The notes under the pieces: model-generated
Seen by the model: only the letters and a program-made list of their open reading frames with translations
The model's database searches: none
Told to the model about the DNA's origin: nothing
From: a virus
Virus record (IMG/VR): IMGVR_UViG_3300044619_000874
Coordinates: 1-62,604 of that record
Length of the DNA: 62,604 nt
Reading direction: 5' to 3' (one strand)
Position numbers and translations under genes: made by a program
Part shown: piece after piece, positions 41,436 through 50,277 of the stretch
Numbering within the stretch: the stretch's first letter is position 1
Layout of the letters: every line of letters starts with the position of its first letter

Positions 41436-43536
41436 TCGGGACTCCTTCAGGCGAGGCCACCCCCGCGCCGCTGCCTTCTTCTTGAGAAGCGTTACCCCCG
41501 GCGGGGGGAGGGAGACCCGGTTCTCCGGGGGGAGGCATTGGCGGCGGCGGGGGTGGCGGTGGAAGTAGGAACGGAGTGGGATCGAGGTCGTTTGCCTTCG
41601 CCCATTCGGTGAGCAAGGCGTTCATGGGGCCGACTACGCCAGCAGCGACAAGGGGCTGGAGCAGCGGGGCGAGCGTCTGGAACGCCATGCCCATGCGGTC
41701 TTGCGAAGCCTGCTTGTCTAGCCGCCGAGCCGAGCCGCTCTCGATGGAGTACTCGAACTCGCGCGTGATGGCGGAGAAGTCCATGCCGTCCTTGGGGGAC
41801 ATGTGCATGGCCCACGCCTCTGCCCCAAGCGGGCCGAGCACCGGGGCGACGTCCTTGGGTTGCAGGAGCCACCGGGAGGCCATCGCCTCCTTGCGCGCAA
41901 CGAGCGACATGAAGTGCTCGAAGTTCGAGGCCATGTCGTCTGGCCGAATAGAGAGGTTCGACTGCTTGATCGACGCCTCGCTGGCCGATCGCATTTGATT
42001 CCGCGAGGAGCCGTACACGAGTTCCGTGAGGCCGACGCGCTTGTCGAACTGCTCCCCGACGGCAGCCAAAATTTCCCACATGTCCCGAGTCACGCCCGGC
42101 GTCTGGAACACGGAGATGATGTCGTTCACTGATCGGCCAAGCGACTCGCTGACCTCGATCAGTTTGAAGCCGTTCTCGGATGGGGCGAGTATCTGATCCT
42201 TGAGGTCTGTATCCGCCGCCTTCGAGACGCCGATCATCGTCTCGCACGAGACGGCAATGCGGGTCATCAGGAAACTCATTCCCCAATTCAGGAAGCGAAG
42301 TTCTCCGATGCCCGGCCGGATGTGAGACACGGGCCAGAGCGAGTTTGGCTTGCGGTGAGGAGCCCACATCGTGAACGGCCACCCGCCATTGTCGGCCCAC
42401 AGCGGGATGGGCCATGACGCCCGGACTCGCAGCGACTGCGGCAGGCCGTCCTGATCCAGTTCCTCGTCCATCACGGACGGCGGTACGTTGAGCGGGAAGT
42501 CCACGCCCTCTGCCACAACGATGTATGCGTTGTCGCCGAGCGGGTCGAACGTGCCACGGTCTTCCTTCTTGGCGTCCTTCAGCCGGTCGCCGAACCCGCA
42601 CTTGCTCCAAATCTTCCAGAACTGCACGAGGTCGTTGGTCTTGCCGGTTCGCTTCTTGCCCGGCCGCCCGTCACCGTAGCGATCGTCGGTGTGCTTGGAG
42701 GTGGACTCGTACGATTCGAGGTTCGGCTTGAGGTCGGCGCGCGAGAGGGCAAACATGCGGCAGACCTGATCAATCGGGAGCGTGCATCGCTTGGCGCACC
42801 AGTTGATCTCCTCGATGACCTGCGCATCCGGATCGAGCAGGAGGTTGTCGATCGAGTCGAAGAATGAGCCGATGACGAGCGTGGGCTCTGCGGGCGGCAC
42901 GTTGGGCTGCTCGACCGCCTCTGTCCACAGGACGCCGCCGCCCTTGATGATCCCCTCGTCGACAACCTGCCTGCCATGCGAGATGAGGTTGTTCTCGACG
43001 GGCGTCCAGTTGAGGTAGGTCTCAAGGAGTTCGGCCTGCATCTCCTTGGCTTGGTCAGCCATGCCGATGGCCTGCGACGCCTGCATGAAACGCATCACGC
43101 CTTCGTCGGGCATCGGCTGCCCGGTCATTGGGTCAACCTGATAGGCGTTCGGATCGACTCCCACCATCTCTGGCGGGATCACCGGGAACTTCCGGGGCGT
43201 GACCGTGCGCACTGGGTTGCGGTTGTAGATCACCGCGCCAATGAGTTTCACGGCCTCCCACACCCGGTTCACCGTGAGGCGAAACGCGGGCGCGGGAGTT
43301 GGCCGTGACATGAGGTTCTGACCCTTGACGCTGTTCTCGAAGAACCAGCGGGGCCCGCCGTCGAAGAAGTGCATGGCCTCGCGGGCGTCCGAGTCGAACG
43401 CGGACTTGGCCCGCTTGGCCGCACTGATCTTCTTCAGCCACGCCTGCGCGATGGGCCGGAGTGGGGAGTTGGGGTTGAGCGAGGTCTGCTTCATGTCCTC
43501 GCCGTCGCCCTTGTCCTCCATTAAGTCTTCCGCCAT
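41428..43536 (-). CDS. Portal protein
   Basis: 702 aa. Near the N-terminus it has WLKKISAAKRAKSAFDSDAREAMHFFDG, and later LTVNRVWEAVKLIGAVIYNRNP, which are typical of podovirus portals. Many Gln/Asp-rich helices follow. It ends in a Pro-rich tail (LLPPPPPPPPMPPPGEPG) that is unusual and may bind the scaffold or other proteins. Its neighbours are a small protein and terminase, the standard head-gene order. The ATG has an AGGAGG site upstream and a CCATAACA motif about 20 bases before it. Function: dodecameric DNA channel and packaging-motor dock. Confidence 0.85.
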   Translation of the reverse strand: MAEDLMEDKGDGEDMKQTSLNPNSPLRPIAQAWLKKISAAKRAKSAFDSDAREAMHFFDGGPRWFFENSVKGQNLMSRPTPAPAFRLTVNRVWEAVKLIGAVIYNRNPVRTVTPRKFPVIPPEMVGVDPNAYQVDPMTGQPMPDEGVMRFMQASQAIGMADQAKEMQAELLETYLNWTPVENNLISHGRQVVDEGIIKGGGVLWTEAVEQPNVPPAEPTLVIGSFFDSIDNLLLDPDAQVIEEINWCAKRCTLPIDQVCRMFALSRADLKPNLESYESTSKHTDDRYGDGRPGKKRTGKTNDLVQFWKIWSKCGFGDRLKDAKKEDRGTFDPLGDNAYIVVAEGVDFPLNVPPSVMDEELDQDGLPQSLRVRASWPIPLWADNGGWPFTMWAPHRKPNSLWPVSHIRPGIGELRFLNWGMSFLMTRIAVSCETMIGVSKAADTDLKDQILAPSENGFKLIEVSESLGRSVNDIISVFQTPGVTRDMWEILAAVGEQFDKRVGLTELVYGSSRNQMRSASEASIKQSNLSIRPDDMASNFEHFMSLVARKEAMASRWLLQPKDVAPVLGPLGAEAWAMHMSPKDGMDFSAITREFEYSIESGSARRLDKQASQDRMGMAFQTLAPLLQPLVAAGVVGPMNALLTEWAKANDLDPTPFLLPPPPPPPPMPPPGEPGLPPPAGGNASQEEGSGAGVASPEGVPNG

Positions 43537-43555
43537 CGCGAGCCTCCTGTACGCC

Positions 43556-43563
43556 TGTTATGG
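43556..43563 (-). promoter_or_regulatory. CCATAACA motif upstream of portal
   Basis: CCATAACA on the minus strand, 19 bases before the portal start. It belongs to the recurring CCATAA family. Confidence 0.4.
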
Positions 43564-43565
43564 CG

Positions 43566-43910
43566 TCAGTCCCCCTTCTTGCTGCTTCGGGCCAGAACCT
43601 GAACAACCTGCGGCATAAGCGTGTTCAGACGCTTGAGAGCCTCGGTTGCCGGGTGGAACCGCCAGCAGCCCCACTGCCGCCATGCCGTGTTGTCGAGGAG
43701 GCCCGGGTCGTCGGCGTGCCGGACGCTGGGCTTCTCCACGAACCCGGTGTCGGGCGAGAAGGTCAGGATGTAGACCGTGTTCACTCCCGGCCTGCGGGAA
43801 ACCCAGCCGACGCACGGGTCAGATGGGTTCTGCGGGTTGTCGTAGAACAGAACCATGTCACCCAGTTCAACAGTCTGGGTTGGGAATTCACTGCCATTCG
43901 AGGCTGCCAA
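43566..43910 (-). CDS. Small beta-rich protein
   Basis: 114 aa. Strand-rich with VELGDMVLFYDN, GWVSRRPG and VYILTFSPDTG, then a helical Arg/Lys C-terminus. The TTG at 43910 is chosen because GAGGA precedes it at good spacing; it overlaps the terminase gene by 23 bases. Its position next to terminase and portal suggests a head or packaging accessory protein. Confidence 0.6.
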   Translation of the reverse strand: MAASNGSEFPTQTVELGDMVLFYDNPQNPSDPCVGWVSRRPGVNTVYILTFSPDTGFVEKPSVRHADDPGLLDNTAWRQWGCWRFHPATEALKRLNTLMPQVVQVLARSSKKGD

Positions 43911-45588
43911 CGTAGTCCTCCTTGCTGGTAAGGCTCTCGGATTCCGGCCCTAGATACACGCAGGACGCAGGCCGGTTCTTATTGCGTCGCGCGAGGTAGT
44001 CAATTATCCACTTGGGTGTCGTGTCTGTCTCGTCCTTTTTCACCGGGAGGTGGTACCTCGGATTGGACGCGACGATGTACTCAAGGCACTGGCATGCATG
44101 CACTTCACCGCGAGTGTTCGGCTCGTCGCTGACAATGGACAAACCGTTCACGAAGTGCGTCTTCTTGCGGTACCGGCGCAACTCCTTCTCAAGGTTCGGG
44201 CACGCGCCCCGTAGCACTCGCAGCCTCGGAGTGCCGTCCGTGCGAATGTGCAGTGCGGTGCGAACCGCCGACGTTCGGGCCTGAATGTCGTCGCACCCAG
44301 CCAAGAACCCGGCCCCGGTAGTGCGGGAGCGCAGGTTGTAGTTCCGAAGTTGCTCCATGTACTGCTCCACCACCGCCCGGCCAGAGCCGATGTCGGTGAT
44401 CCGGCCGCCGTGCATGTCGATGATCCACTGGTAGAACGACTGCCCCTCGCACGCCTTGGCGAACCTCTCCCCGAAGATCGAGGCAGAGCACTGCCGGATA
44501 TACAGTTCGTCGTAGATCAGGATCATGGAGTTGTCGGGCGGGACGGCCGCAAACAGGGCGGCGGTCACGGCGTGCCCCGGGTCAACGGCGACGTAGCGCG
44601 TCCAGTCCTCCGGTATGGTCGCGCCATTCGGGAGTGCGCTCCGTTCTAGCCCGTGAATGGACATGGCGAAGTTGGGGTACACCATCACCGAGTCAGTGAT
44701 GAACTCGCCTTCGGCGCGCATTCGCAGGACGTCTTCGCCCTGTGCTGCCCACCGCTCGATCATCTTCGACTTCTCTTCTCCATCGATCCAAGCGTTATCG
44801 AGAAAGCGCAGCGTGAACTTCTTGATGCTGGGATTGGGGTCTCCCGCCTCTGCCGCCCTGTCGGCGCGCTCGGAGAGGCTCATCAGAGACTCCGACCGGG
44901 AGTGCGGCATGGCCGACCAGCACAGGCGGCCCTTGCGGTCAGCGAGACGAGCCTGCGCTTCGGCAAGGATGCTGTCGTTCCCGACGTCCTCGTCTAGGTG
45001 CAAGCGATCGCAAGAATAGCCCTGCGCAGGCTCGCCTTCAGCGGAGAAGAACTGAATCTTCCAGCCGTTGTGAAGTTCGATGTGGTTGCAGTAGTTGGCA
45101 GCCTTGAGCACCCACGAGATGCTCTTGATCATCCGGGGAGGGATCAGCGGTGGCGCAGGCTTGGCGAGGTGCTTCCGCGCGCTGTCCCGTGAGGGGTCAT
45201 AGGCCCGCCACTTATTCGTCTGCTCGTCCCGAATGATCTTAAACGCCCCTGCCTTCAGGAGGTACGGCACACACACCAGACCGATGTGCGTCCAGTTCCT
45301 CCCGATGATGACCAGCATGCCGTCCTTCTCGGGGTACTTGCCGTACGGGTCTTGACCTGTTGCGGCGCGAGCGTCCTCGACGAATGTGCAGAGAGACTTC
45401 CCCGATCTGTTGCCGCCGATCACGAGCACTTCCGAGGTGGTGCATGCGTGAACCTCCTCCTGCAACGCCGACGGCGTGTAGAGTTTGAGGGCCTCGATCC
45501 GCCGCTCGTTGATCTCCGACTGTAGTTCGCGGAGACGGTCTTGGGCGAACTTACTCGGCTTGGGAGTTGGCCGGGGCAACGGCTGCAT
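43888..45588 (-). CDS. terL: Terminase large subunit
   Basis: 566 aa. The ATPase domain has Walker A GGNRSGKS (residues 58-65) and a Walker B-like DRLHLDEDV. The C-terminal nuclease domain shows the RNase-H-fold Asp in VAVDPGHAVTA and a later acidic ITDIGSG. This is the packaging motor that cuts concatemers and pumps DNA into the capsid. The ATG has GGAGGTGG upstream and overlaps the end of the small-subunit gene by 38 bases. The domain order is complete, with no truncation. It is a good choice for phage classification. Confidence 0.9.
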   Translation of the reverse strand: MQPLPRPTPKPSKFAQDRLRELQSEINERRIEALKLYTPSALQEEVHACTTSEVLVIGGNRSGKSLCTFVEDARAATGQDPYGKYPEKDGMLVIIGRNWTHIGLVCVPYLLKAGAFKIIRDEQTNKWRAYDPSRDSARKHLAKPAPPLIPPRMIKSISWVLKAANYCNHIELHNGWKIQFFSAEGEPAQGYSCDRLHLDEDVGNDSILAEAQARLADRKGRLCWSAMPHSRSESLMSLSERADRAAEAGDPNPSIKKFTLRFLDNAWIDGEEKSKMIERWAAQGEDVLRMRAEGEFITDSVMVYPNFAMSIHGLERSALPNGATIPEDWTRYVAVDPGHAVTAALFAAVPPDNSMILIYDELYIRQCSASIFGERFAKACEGQSFYQWIIDMHGGRITDIGSGRAVVEQYMEQLRNYNLRSRTTGAGFLAGCDDIQARTSAVRTALHIRTDGTPRLRVLRGACPNLEKELRRYRKKTHFVNGLSIVSDEPNTRGEVHACQCLEYIVASNPRYHLPVKKDETDTTPKWIIDYLARRNKNRPASCVYLGPESESLTSKEDYVGSLEWQ

Positions 45589-46102
45589 GTTCCACCTCCA
45601 ATGCTGGCCGTGCCGGGAATGACACGCTGGCCGCAGCCTCCACGAGCCTCTGCTCGATCTCGGCGTTGAGTTCTTCCTCCGACCAGAAGGTCAGGGGCTT
45701 CTTCGAGCCGCCCTGCTCGGCGTTGGTGGTCACGAGGCGAGTGATGAGTTCGAGCATCTTGGTGCGAGTGGCACTGCCCGGCTTCGCGTCAAAATAGTTC
45801 TTCAGCATCATGGAGGAGAATCCGGCGGTGCCGCCGAAGTACTCCATGAGGTTCTCAAGCAACTCGGCCGAGTGCGGCACGGTTGCTCCACCTTGGCGGG
45901 CTTGAGAGATCAGCGTGTCAACCGCCTTGCTCTCGATCTTGCCCATCTTGCGGGCGCGGTACTCTTCCTTCTGAAGAGCCGCCATCTTCCGCCGCTTGGC
46001 GACGCAAGCCAAGCACCGCGTGTACTGTTTCTGGTACAGCGGAAAGTGGATCGCATCATCGGGGCGTGTGTCCCCGCACTCACTGCAAACCTTGTCGCTC
46101 AT
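45551..46102 (-). CDS. terS: Terminase small subunit-like protein
   Basis: 183 aa. The first 35 residues hold two CxxC pairs (VCSECGD and RCLACV), a zinc ribbon, followed by a basic helix (KRRKMAALQKEEYRARK). The rest is helical with Ala/Glu-rich C-terminus. It lies immediately upstream of and overlaps the large terminase gene, the usual place for the small subunit that recognises the packaging site. An N-terminal zinc ribbon is unusual for TerS. Assignment is by position and size. Confidence 0.65.
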   Translation of the reverse strand: MSDKVCSECGDTRPDDAIHFPLYQKQYTRCLACVAKRRKMAALQKEEYRARKMGKIESKAVDTLISQARQGGATVPHSAELLENLMEYFGGTAGFSSMMLKNYFDAKPGSATRTKMLELITRLVTTNAEQGGSKKPLTFWSEEELNAEIEQRLVEAAASVSFPARPALEVEHAAVAPANSQAE

Positions 46103-46120
46103 TCTTCCCTCCAGAAGAAA

Positions 46121-46176
46121 CTCACGCAGCAGGCGTCCCCGCTGCGTGAGCCCCGAGCGTCCGGTAACAACCGGAC
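46121..46176 (-). terminator. Double hairpin between head genes
   Basis: Two hairpins: a 10-bp perfect stem (46121-46130 with 46141-46150) and a 6-bp stem (46159-46164 with 46171-46176). On the minus strand the large one is followed by TTTCTTCT, so it can act as a terminator or attenuator before the terminase genes. Confidence 0.6.
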
Positions 46177-46728
46177 TTAGTTGAGAAGGCTCTGTAGCGG
46201 ACTCTGTGGTCTGCCAGAGCCACCGATCCGCTGACCGCCTGCGCCGTACAGGTCGATCCCCGGCGCGGATTGCTGAACTCCACCGCCGCCGCTGAACATG
46301 TTGCCCATCTGGGACGACATGTTGTTCAGCGCACCGACATGCCCCATCTGGGCCTTGAGTTGGTTGTCCGAGTCATGGCGGGCGGTCTCCGCCTGATACC
46401 GGCCGGTCTCGGAGTCGTACTGACGCCGGGCCGCCTCGTGCTTCATCAGGTTGCTTTCACGAGCCGCAATCTGCGCCCGGGCGGCGTAAGCAGAGTCACC
46501 AGAAGCCTGATTGGAGTTGAAGTTGGCGCGATCGGCGTAGCGTTGCGATTCAACCGCCGCAGGCGCGTGGTTCATAGAGTTGTGCAGGAAGCCGCTGTAG
46601 CCGACGTACGAGTTGGCGGCGGCGGCGGAACGGTTGGCCTGCTGCTGCGCCTCGAACGCCTGCTGCTGCATGGCACGCTCGCGATCACGCAGCGTCCAGT
46701 CGATGCCTTCGTTGTCGAGGTAGCCCAT
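46177..46728 (-). CDS. Head-region protein, Gln/Ala/Asn-rich
   Basis: 183 aa. Gln/Ala-rich helices (AMQQQAFEAQQQANRSAAAA) in the first part, then Arg/Tyr/Asp-rich segments, and a Gly-rich C-terminus. There is AAGGAGAG before the ATG. It resembles its upstream neighbour in style. It might be an internal scaffolding or capsid-associated protein. Not recognised. Confidence 0.6.
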   Translation of the reverse strand: MGYLDNEGIDWTLRDRERAMQQQAFEAQQQANRSAAAANSYVGYSGFLHNSMNHAPAAVESQRYADRANFNSNQASGDSAYAARAQIAARESNLMKHEAARRQYDSETGRYQAETARHDSDNQLKAQMGHVGALNNMSSQMGNMFSGGGGVQQSAPGIDLYGAGGQRIGGSGRPQSPLQSLLN

Positions 46729-46740
46729 TACGATCTCTCC

Positions 46741-47169
46741 TTAGTCGAGTTGAAGTACTCGCCCACCGTGCGCCTGCGACCCGCCGCTCGGGCTGCTGAA
46801 CGAGTTCGATGACGACCGGCTGGTCAGCCGCACCTTGGGCACGACCTCCCCGAACACGCCGTCGTATGCTCCGCCAGCACCGCCGCTGGACGTGTATGCG
46901 TTGATGTATGCAGTCAGGTCGGCAATGCGCCTGCCGGTGGCAAGAGCCGTCTCTATGTCGCCCTTCGCCAAGGCAGCGGCGCGGGCTGCGCTCGTCTGCG
47001 AGAGGTCGTCACCGATCTTGTAGAGGAGGTCTTGCCCGCTGTAGTCGTACGAACTAGACGAGGAGGCACTGGTGCTGCCGCCGCCGGGGTACGAAACAGA
47101 CCACGAAGGGTCGTGCTGCTTTCGGCCCTGCTCTTCCGGCATCAGGTCGTTCAGGTCTGGCTGTGCCAT
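46741..47169 (-). CDS. Head-region protein, Ser/Gly-rich
   Basis: 142 aa. Ser/Gly-rich ends (GGGSTSASSSSSYDYSG and RSSSNSFSSPSGG) flank a helical centre (AARAAALAKGDIETALATGRRI). Low-complexity ends suggest a flexible structural protein. The start at 47169 is the first ATG after the upstream gene; the ribosome site is weak. A longer frame to 47226 is open. Confidence 0.55.
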   Translation of the reverse strand: MAQPDLNDLMPEEQGRKQHDPSWSVSYPGGGSTSASSSSSYDYSGQDLLYKIGDDLSQTSAARAAALAKGDIETALATGRRIADLTAYINAYTSSGGAGGAYDGVFGEVVPKVRLTSRSSSNSFSSPSGGSQAHGGRVLQLD

Positions 47170-47255
47170 TTCGTCACTCAATGAAACGGGCGGCGGGGCG
47201 GCCTCCTGCCATCCCGCCGCCCGCAAGGTCAGTCAGTACTAGTCCTGACTGAAGA

Positions 47256-47471
47256 TCACTTCTTGCCGTCTTCGCCCCGGAGGGCAGCGGCACGGGTCTC
47301 CAACTTCTTCGCGTGGAAGCGGGCCCGGGCGGCCAGCCGCTTCTCACGACTCTCTTTGTTCACCTGACGAATCTGGTGCTTCATCTCCGGGCGGTCGACC
47401 GCATCGGTGGTGTCTTCAGCAAACGCCACCGGGGCCACAGCGAGGATCAGAGCAACGAGAGCGAAACGCAT
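47256..47471 (-). CDS. Small secreted basic protein
   Basis: 71 aa. A clear signal peptide (MRFALVALILAVAPVAFA then ED) is followed by a strongly basic, helical mature part (QVNKESREKRLAARARFHAKK). It would be exported. It is unusual to find an exported protein among capsid genes; the CAP-domain protein farther upstream in the operon is another. GGAG at good spacing precedes the ATG. The function is unknown; a role in lysis, host envelope or superinfection is possible. Confidence 0.65.
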   Translation of the reverse strand: MRFALVALILAVAPVAFAEDTTDAVDRPEMKHQIRQVNKESREKRLAARARFHAKKLETRAAALRGEDGKK

Positions 47472-47485
47472 CGAGGGTCTCCTGA

Positions 47486-47986
47486 TCACGGAACGGTGGG
47501 GGTGGTCGGGGTCGTGGTGGTCGTGTCGGCGTCTTCGGTGCCAACGCGAACGGCGGGCATGTTCTCGGCATCCTCTGGCACTTCATCGCCGTCCACGTTG
47601 ATGAACAGACGCGGCGTCGAGGTGCCGGAGACGAGATACGAGACGCGGGTGTTGAGGGGTTTCTGGGTCGGGCCGTCGATGACCAGCCAGAAGACCTCGT
47701 TCGCCACAACCGGCTTGGCGAGGTACTCGTCCACGACGCCCTTGTAGCCACGCAGCGTGACTTCGGTGCCGGGGGCGAGGTCTGCTCCGGTCGTGTTCTT
47801 CAGGGCCACGCAGGTCACGATCTCGTTCGAGAGCACCGCGCCAGTCTTGGCGTGGACGTCCGTGAACTGCTTCTTCGTGTTGGTCTGCGACTGGCCGGTG
47901 AGGGTGTCGGTCTTCTCAATGGGGTGAACCCACAGGGTGCCGAGAACCTGACCGCGACCGAAACCGGGATCGAGAACGTAACTCAT
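47486..47986 (-). CDS. Capsid decoration-like protein
   Basis: 166 aa. Beta-rich with alternating Val/Thr/Gly (GQVLGTLWVHPI, VALKNTTGADLAPGTEVTL, VFWLVIDGPTQ) and a Thr/Pro-rich tail. It lies directly after the major capsid gene, the normal place of a head-decoration or stabilising protein. AGGAG precedes the ATG. Function is inferred from position and composition. Confidence 0.65.
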   Translation of the reverse strand: MSYVLDPGFGRGQVLGTLWVHPIEKTDTLTGQSQTNTKKQFTDVHAKTGAVLSNEIVTCVALKNTTGADLAPGTEVTLRGYKGVVDEYLAKPVVANEVFWLVIDGPTQKPLNTRVSYLVSGTSTPRLFINVDGDEVPEDAENMPAVRVGTEDADTTTTTPTTPTVP

Positions 47987-48022
47987 CGTCGAATATCTCC
48001 TGCTGAGAGAGAGGTGTGTGGA

Positions 48023-49150
48023 TCAGGTGCCCTTGGCGTCGACCAACTTAAAGAAGTTGCGCGGACTTGCGAAACGCATGTTTGCCAAAACGCTGGCGAC
48101 GTATCGGTAACTCTGGTTCGTTTCCGAATAGTAAGGGCCCTCGGCCGTGATAAGTTGCCCTTCCATGCAGTGGAGGTACATGTTGGCGATCGAGAGACCG
48201 TAGCCGCAGCCCGTGGGAACGGCATACTCGGTCGAAATTTCACAGCCGTCCTGCTCGAATACGTCACTGAAGCCGTAAGACTTGAGGCCGTTCGTCTTCG
48301 TGACGATCGTGCGCTCCTTCGAGTCGAGCCTGTTCATATAGTCAATAAACATGCGTCGATCGAGCATCACGAGATCAATAGCACTGGCCTTTGAATCATT
48401 GCGCTTGGCCTGATGGATGCCTTCGCGCACAGCCTCGACGCACTGATCCTTCCACGTCGGGGTCGTGCCCTTGAAGAAGGACGACGTGTAGTTCACGATG
48501 ATCGGGGTGTAGTAGTCGTACTCCGGGTCGCACGCGACGTTGGGCCACGAGCCCTTCTCCAACTGCGAGCCAGCCTCGGCACCGAGTTCGGTGGAGAGAC
48601 CGGCGTAGTTGTCCTTGGCCCAGCAGAACGGGTCTTCCGCACGAGCAGTTGCCTCGCGAGCACCCGTGTCCACGTTGACCGTGCCGTTGAACCCGAATAG
48701 GGTGTCAAGCCCTTGGAATCGCAGTTCGTTACCGACGGCGTCGCCGTCAACGTATACCTCACGACTGAGGTGTTGCTCCATCGACTCCTGAAGACGCGAG
48801 GCCATCTTGCCCGCGACGTTGATGAGAGCCTGCTGACCACGGTTCTCAAGCATCTCACGACGGAAGATCGCGTCGGTGACTTGGTAGCCCCGGTAATCGA
48901 GTTTGGCGGTCTTCCAGAGGTTCTGGCGGCTGAAGGTACGCGGAGTCTCTCCGTTGTTACCGGAGACAGGCTGGTTGCGGAAACGAACTTCCCACGAGAA
49001 GCCCCTGCCGCTCTGATTGGTCAGCACGTTGCCGCTGCCTTCGAGCGAGGCGAAGACGCGGAACTTCCGAAGTACGTTGACCTCTTCCTCACGAAGGTAG
49101 TTCGTGATGGTCGTACCAATAGCGCGTGCCCAATCAGTCGCCGACGCCAT
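48023..49150 (-). CDS. Major capsid protein
   Basis: 375 aa. An N-terminal helix (SATDWARAIGTTITNYLREE) leads to mixed alpha/beta sequence with KTAKLDYRGYQVTDAIFRRE and SRLQESMEQHLSREVYVDGD; the C-terminus ends in strands and FFKLVDAKGT. Size and position, between a scaffold-like gene and a decoration gene, indicate the HK97-fold coat protein of a podovirus. AAGGAG lies upstream of the ATG. No N-terminal delta-domain cleavage site is evident. It would form the icosahedral shell. Confidence 0.85.
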   Translation of the reverse strand: MASATDWARAIGTTITNYLREEEVNVLRKFRVFASLEGSGNVLTNQSGRGFSWEVRFRNQPVSGNNGETPRTFSRQNLWKTAKLDYRGYQVTDAIFRREMLENRGQQALINVAGKMASRLQESMEQHLSREVYVDGDAVGNELRFQGLDTLFGFNGTVNVDTGAREATARAEDPFCWAKDNYAGLSTELGAEAGSQLEKGSWPNVACDPEYDYYTPIIVNYTSSFFKGTTPTWKDQCVEAVREGIHQAKRNDSKASAIDLVMLDRRMFIDYMNRLDSKERTIVTKTNGLKSYGFSDVFEQDGCEISTEYAVPTGCGYGLSIANMYLHCMEGQLITAEGPYYSETNQSYRYVASVLANMRFASPRNFFKLVDAKGT

Positions 49151-49172
49151 GCCGTGTCTCCTTGTTGAGGGC

Positions 49173-50258
49173 TTAGATCAGCCCGTCGCCTTCGAGTGTC
49201 TGTCGCAGTTGTTCTTCAAAACTCATCCCACGGCGTCCGGCCGAGGGACTGTTGGTCGTCACACCGGCCCTGTTGGCCGTTCGAGATGCAGCGCGCCGCA
49301 GGTATTCCATGTTGGCTTCCGCAGGAGACTGCCTCGGCGTCGGCGCGGTGGCCGGTGGTGCCGAGTACTGCTGCTGCGGGAGTTGGCTTTGGAACGCCTG
49401 CTGCTGTGCTGCACTCGCGTCTGCGCTGCGAGCCTGATGCAGTAGGTCGCGCTCGACCATCTGCAAGGCGAAGTTCCATCGGGCCTCCGGTGAGGAGATG
49501 CCGAGGCTCTTTGCCTGCTCGATGTAGTTTTTGGCCGCCTCACCTTCCGGTGAGACATTTCCGTTTTTGTCGTACAGCCAATCGCGGTTCTTTTCTTCGA
49601 GGGTCGCGACGTACTGATGTCGCTGAACCTCGGCAAATTGCCGCTGAATCATCTCTTGGGCCTGCTGCTGGGCAAGCCGCGAAACCATCGGGGCGAGGGC
49701 CTCTTCCGGGTTGGTCAGAAACTTCTCGGCGAAGTTCTGGCGGTACTGGAAGTAGTCGGTGATGGCTTCCTTGGCGTGCAGTGGGGCGTCGGGGTGGATG
49801 GCATCCCGGCCCTGATCGTCCTTGACGATGTACCGCTTGTAGCCGTCCTTGAGTTCGGGCGGCGACCACCACGACTTTTGCTCCGGCTGATGCGGGGCAG
49901 GAGCCTGCTGCGGTGCGACCTGCGGATTGTTCCGCGACGTCAGCCACTGCTCATAGTCCGGGCGATTCTTCAAGTACTCCTGCGTGTAGGGCAGGTACTG
50001 CTGGTACTGGGCCAGCGCATGGCTGGCCTGCTTCTCGCGCTCCAGTGCTTGGTAGAGCCGGGTTGCGATCTCCCGGTCATCGTCCACGCCTTGGAAGTCG
50101 GGGAGGGTGCGGAACGCGCTCCAGATCGACTGTTCGGGGTTCGCCTGCGGCTCCGGCTCGGAGTCGGCCTCCGGCTGCTCGACGTCCGGGGCTTCCTGCT
50201 CCGGGGAGTCGTCCACCTCGGGGGCGTCGTCCAGCATCTCTTCGTCTTCGAGGGCCAT
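49173..50258 (-). CDS. Scaffold-like protein
   Basis: 361 aa. It has an acidic, flexible N-terminus (MALEDEEMLDDAPEVDDSPE) and a long Gln/Glu/Ala-rich helical centre with coiled-coil character (YQALEREKQASHALAQYQQY, QQQAQEMIQRQFAEVQRHQ), ending in a Gln/Ala/Pro-rich region. This is the usual profile of a capsid scaffold, and it sits just before the major capsid gene. AAGGAA precedes the ATG. The C-terminal helix may bind coat protein. Confidence 0.78.
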   Translation of the reverse strand: MALEDEEMLDDAPEVDDSPEQEAPDVEQPEADSEPEPQANPEQSIWSAFRTLPDFQGVDDDREIATRLYQALEREKQASHALAQYQQYLPYTQEYLKNRPDYEQWLTSRNNPQVAPQQAPAPHQPEQKSWWSPPELKDGYKRYIVKDDQGRDAIHPDAPLHAKEAITDYFQYRQNFAEKFLTNPEEALAPMVSRLAQQQAQEMIQRQFAEVQRHQYVATLEEKNRDWLYDKNGNVSPEGEAAKNYIEQAKSLGISSPEARWNFALQMVERDLLHQARSADASAAQQQAFQSQLPQQQYSAPPATAPTPRQSPAEANMEYLRRAASRTANRAGVTTNSPSAGRRGMSFEEQLRQTLEGDGLI

Positions 50259-50277
50259 GTTCTTCCTTCGCTCGGGG

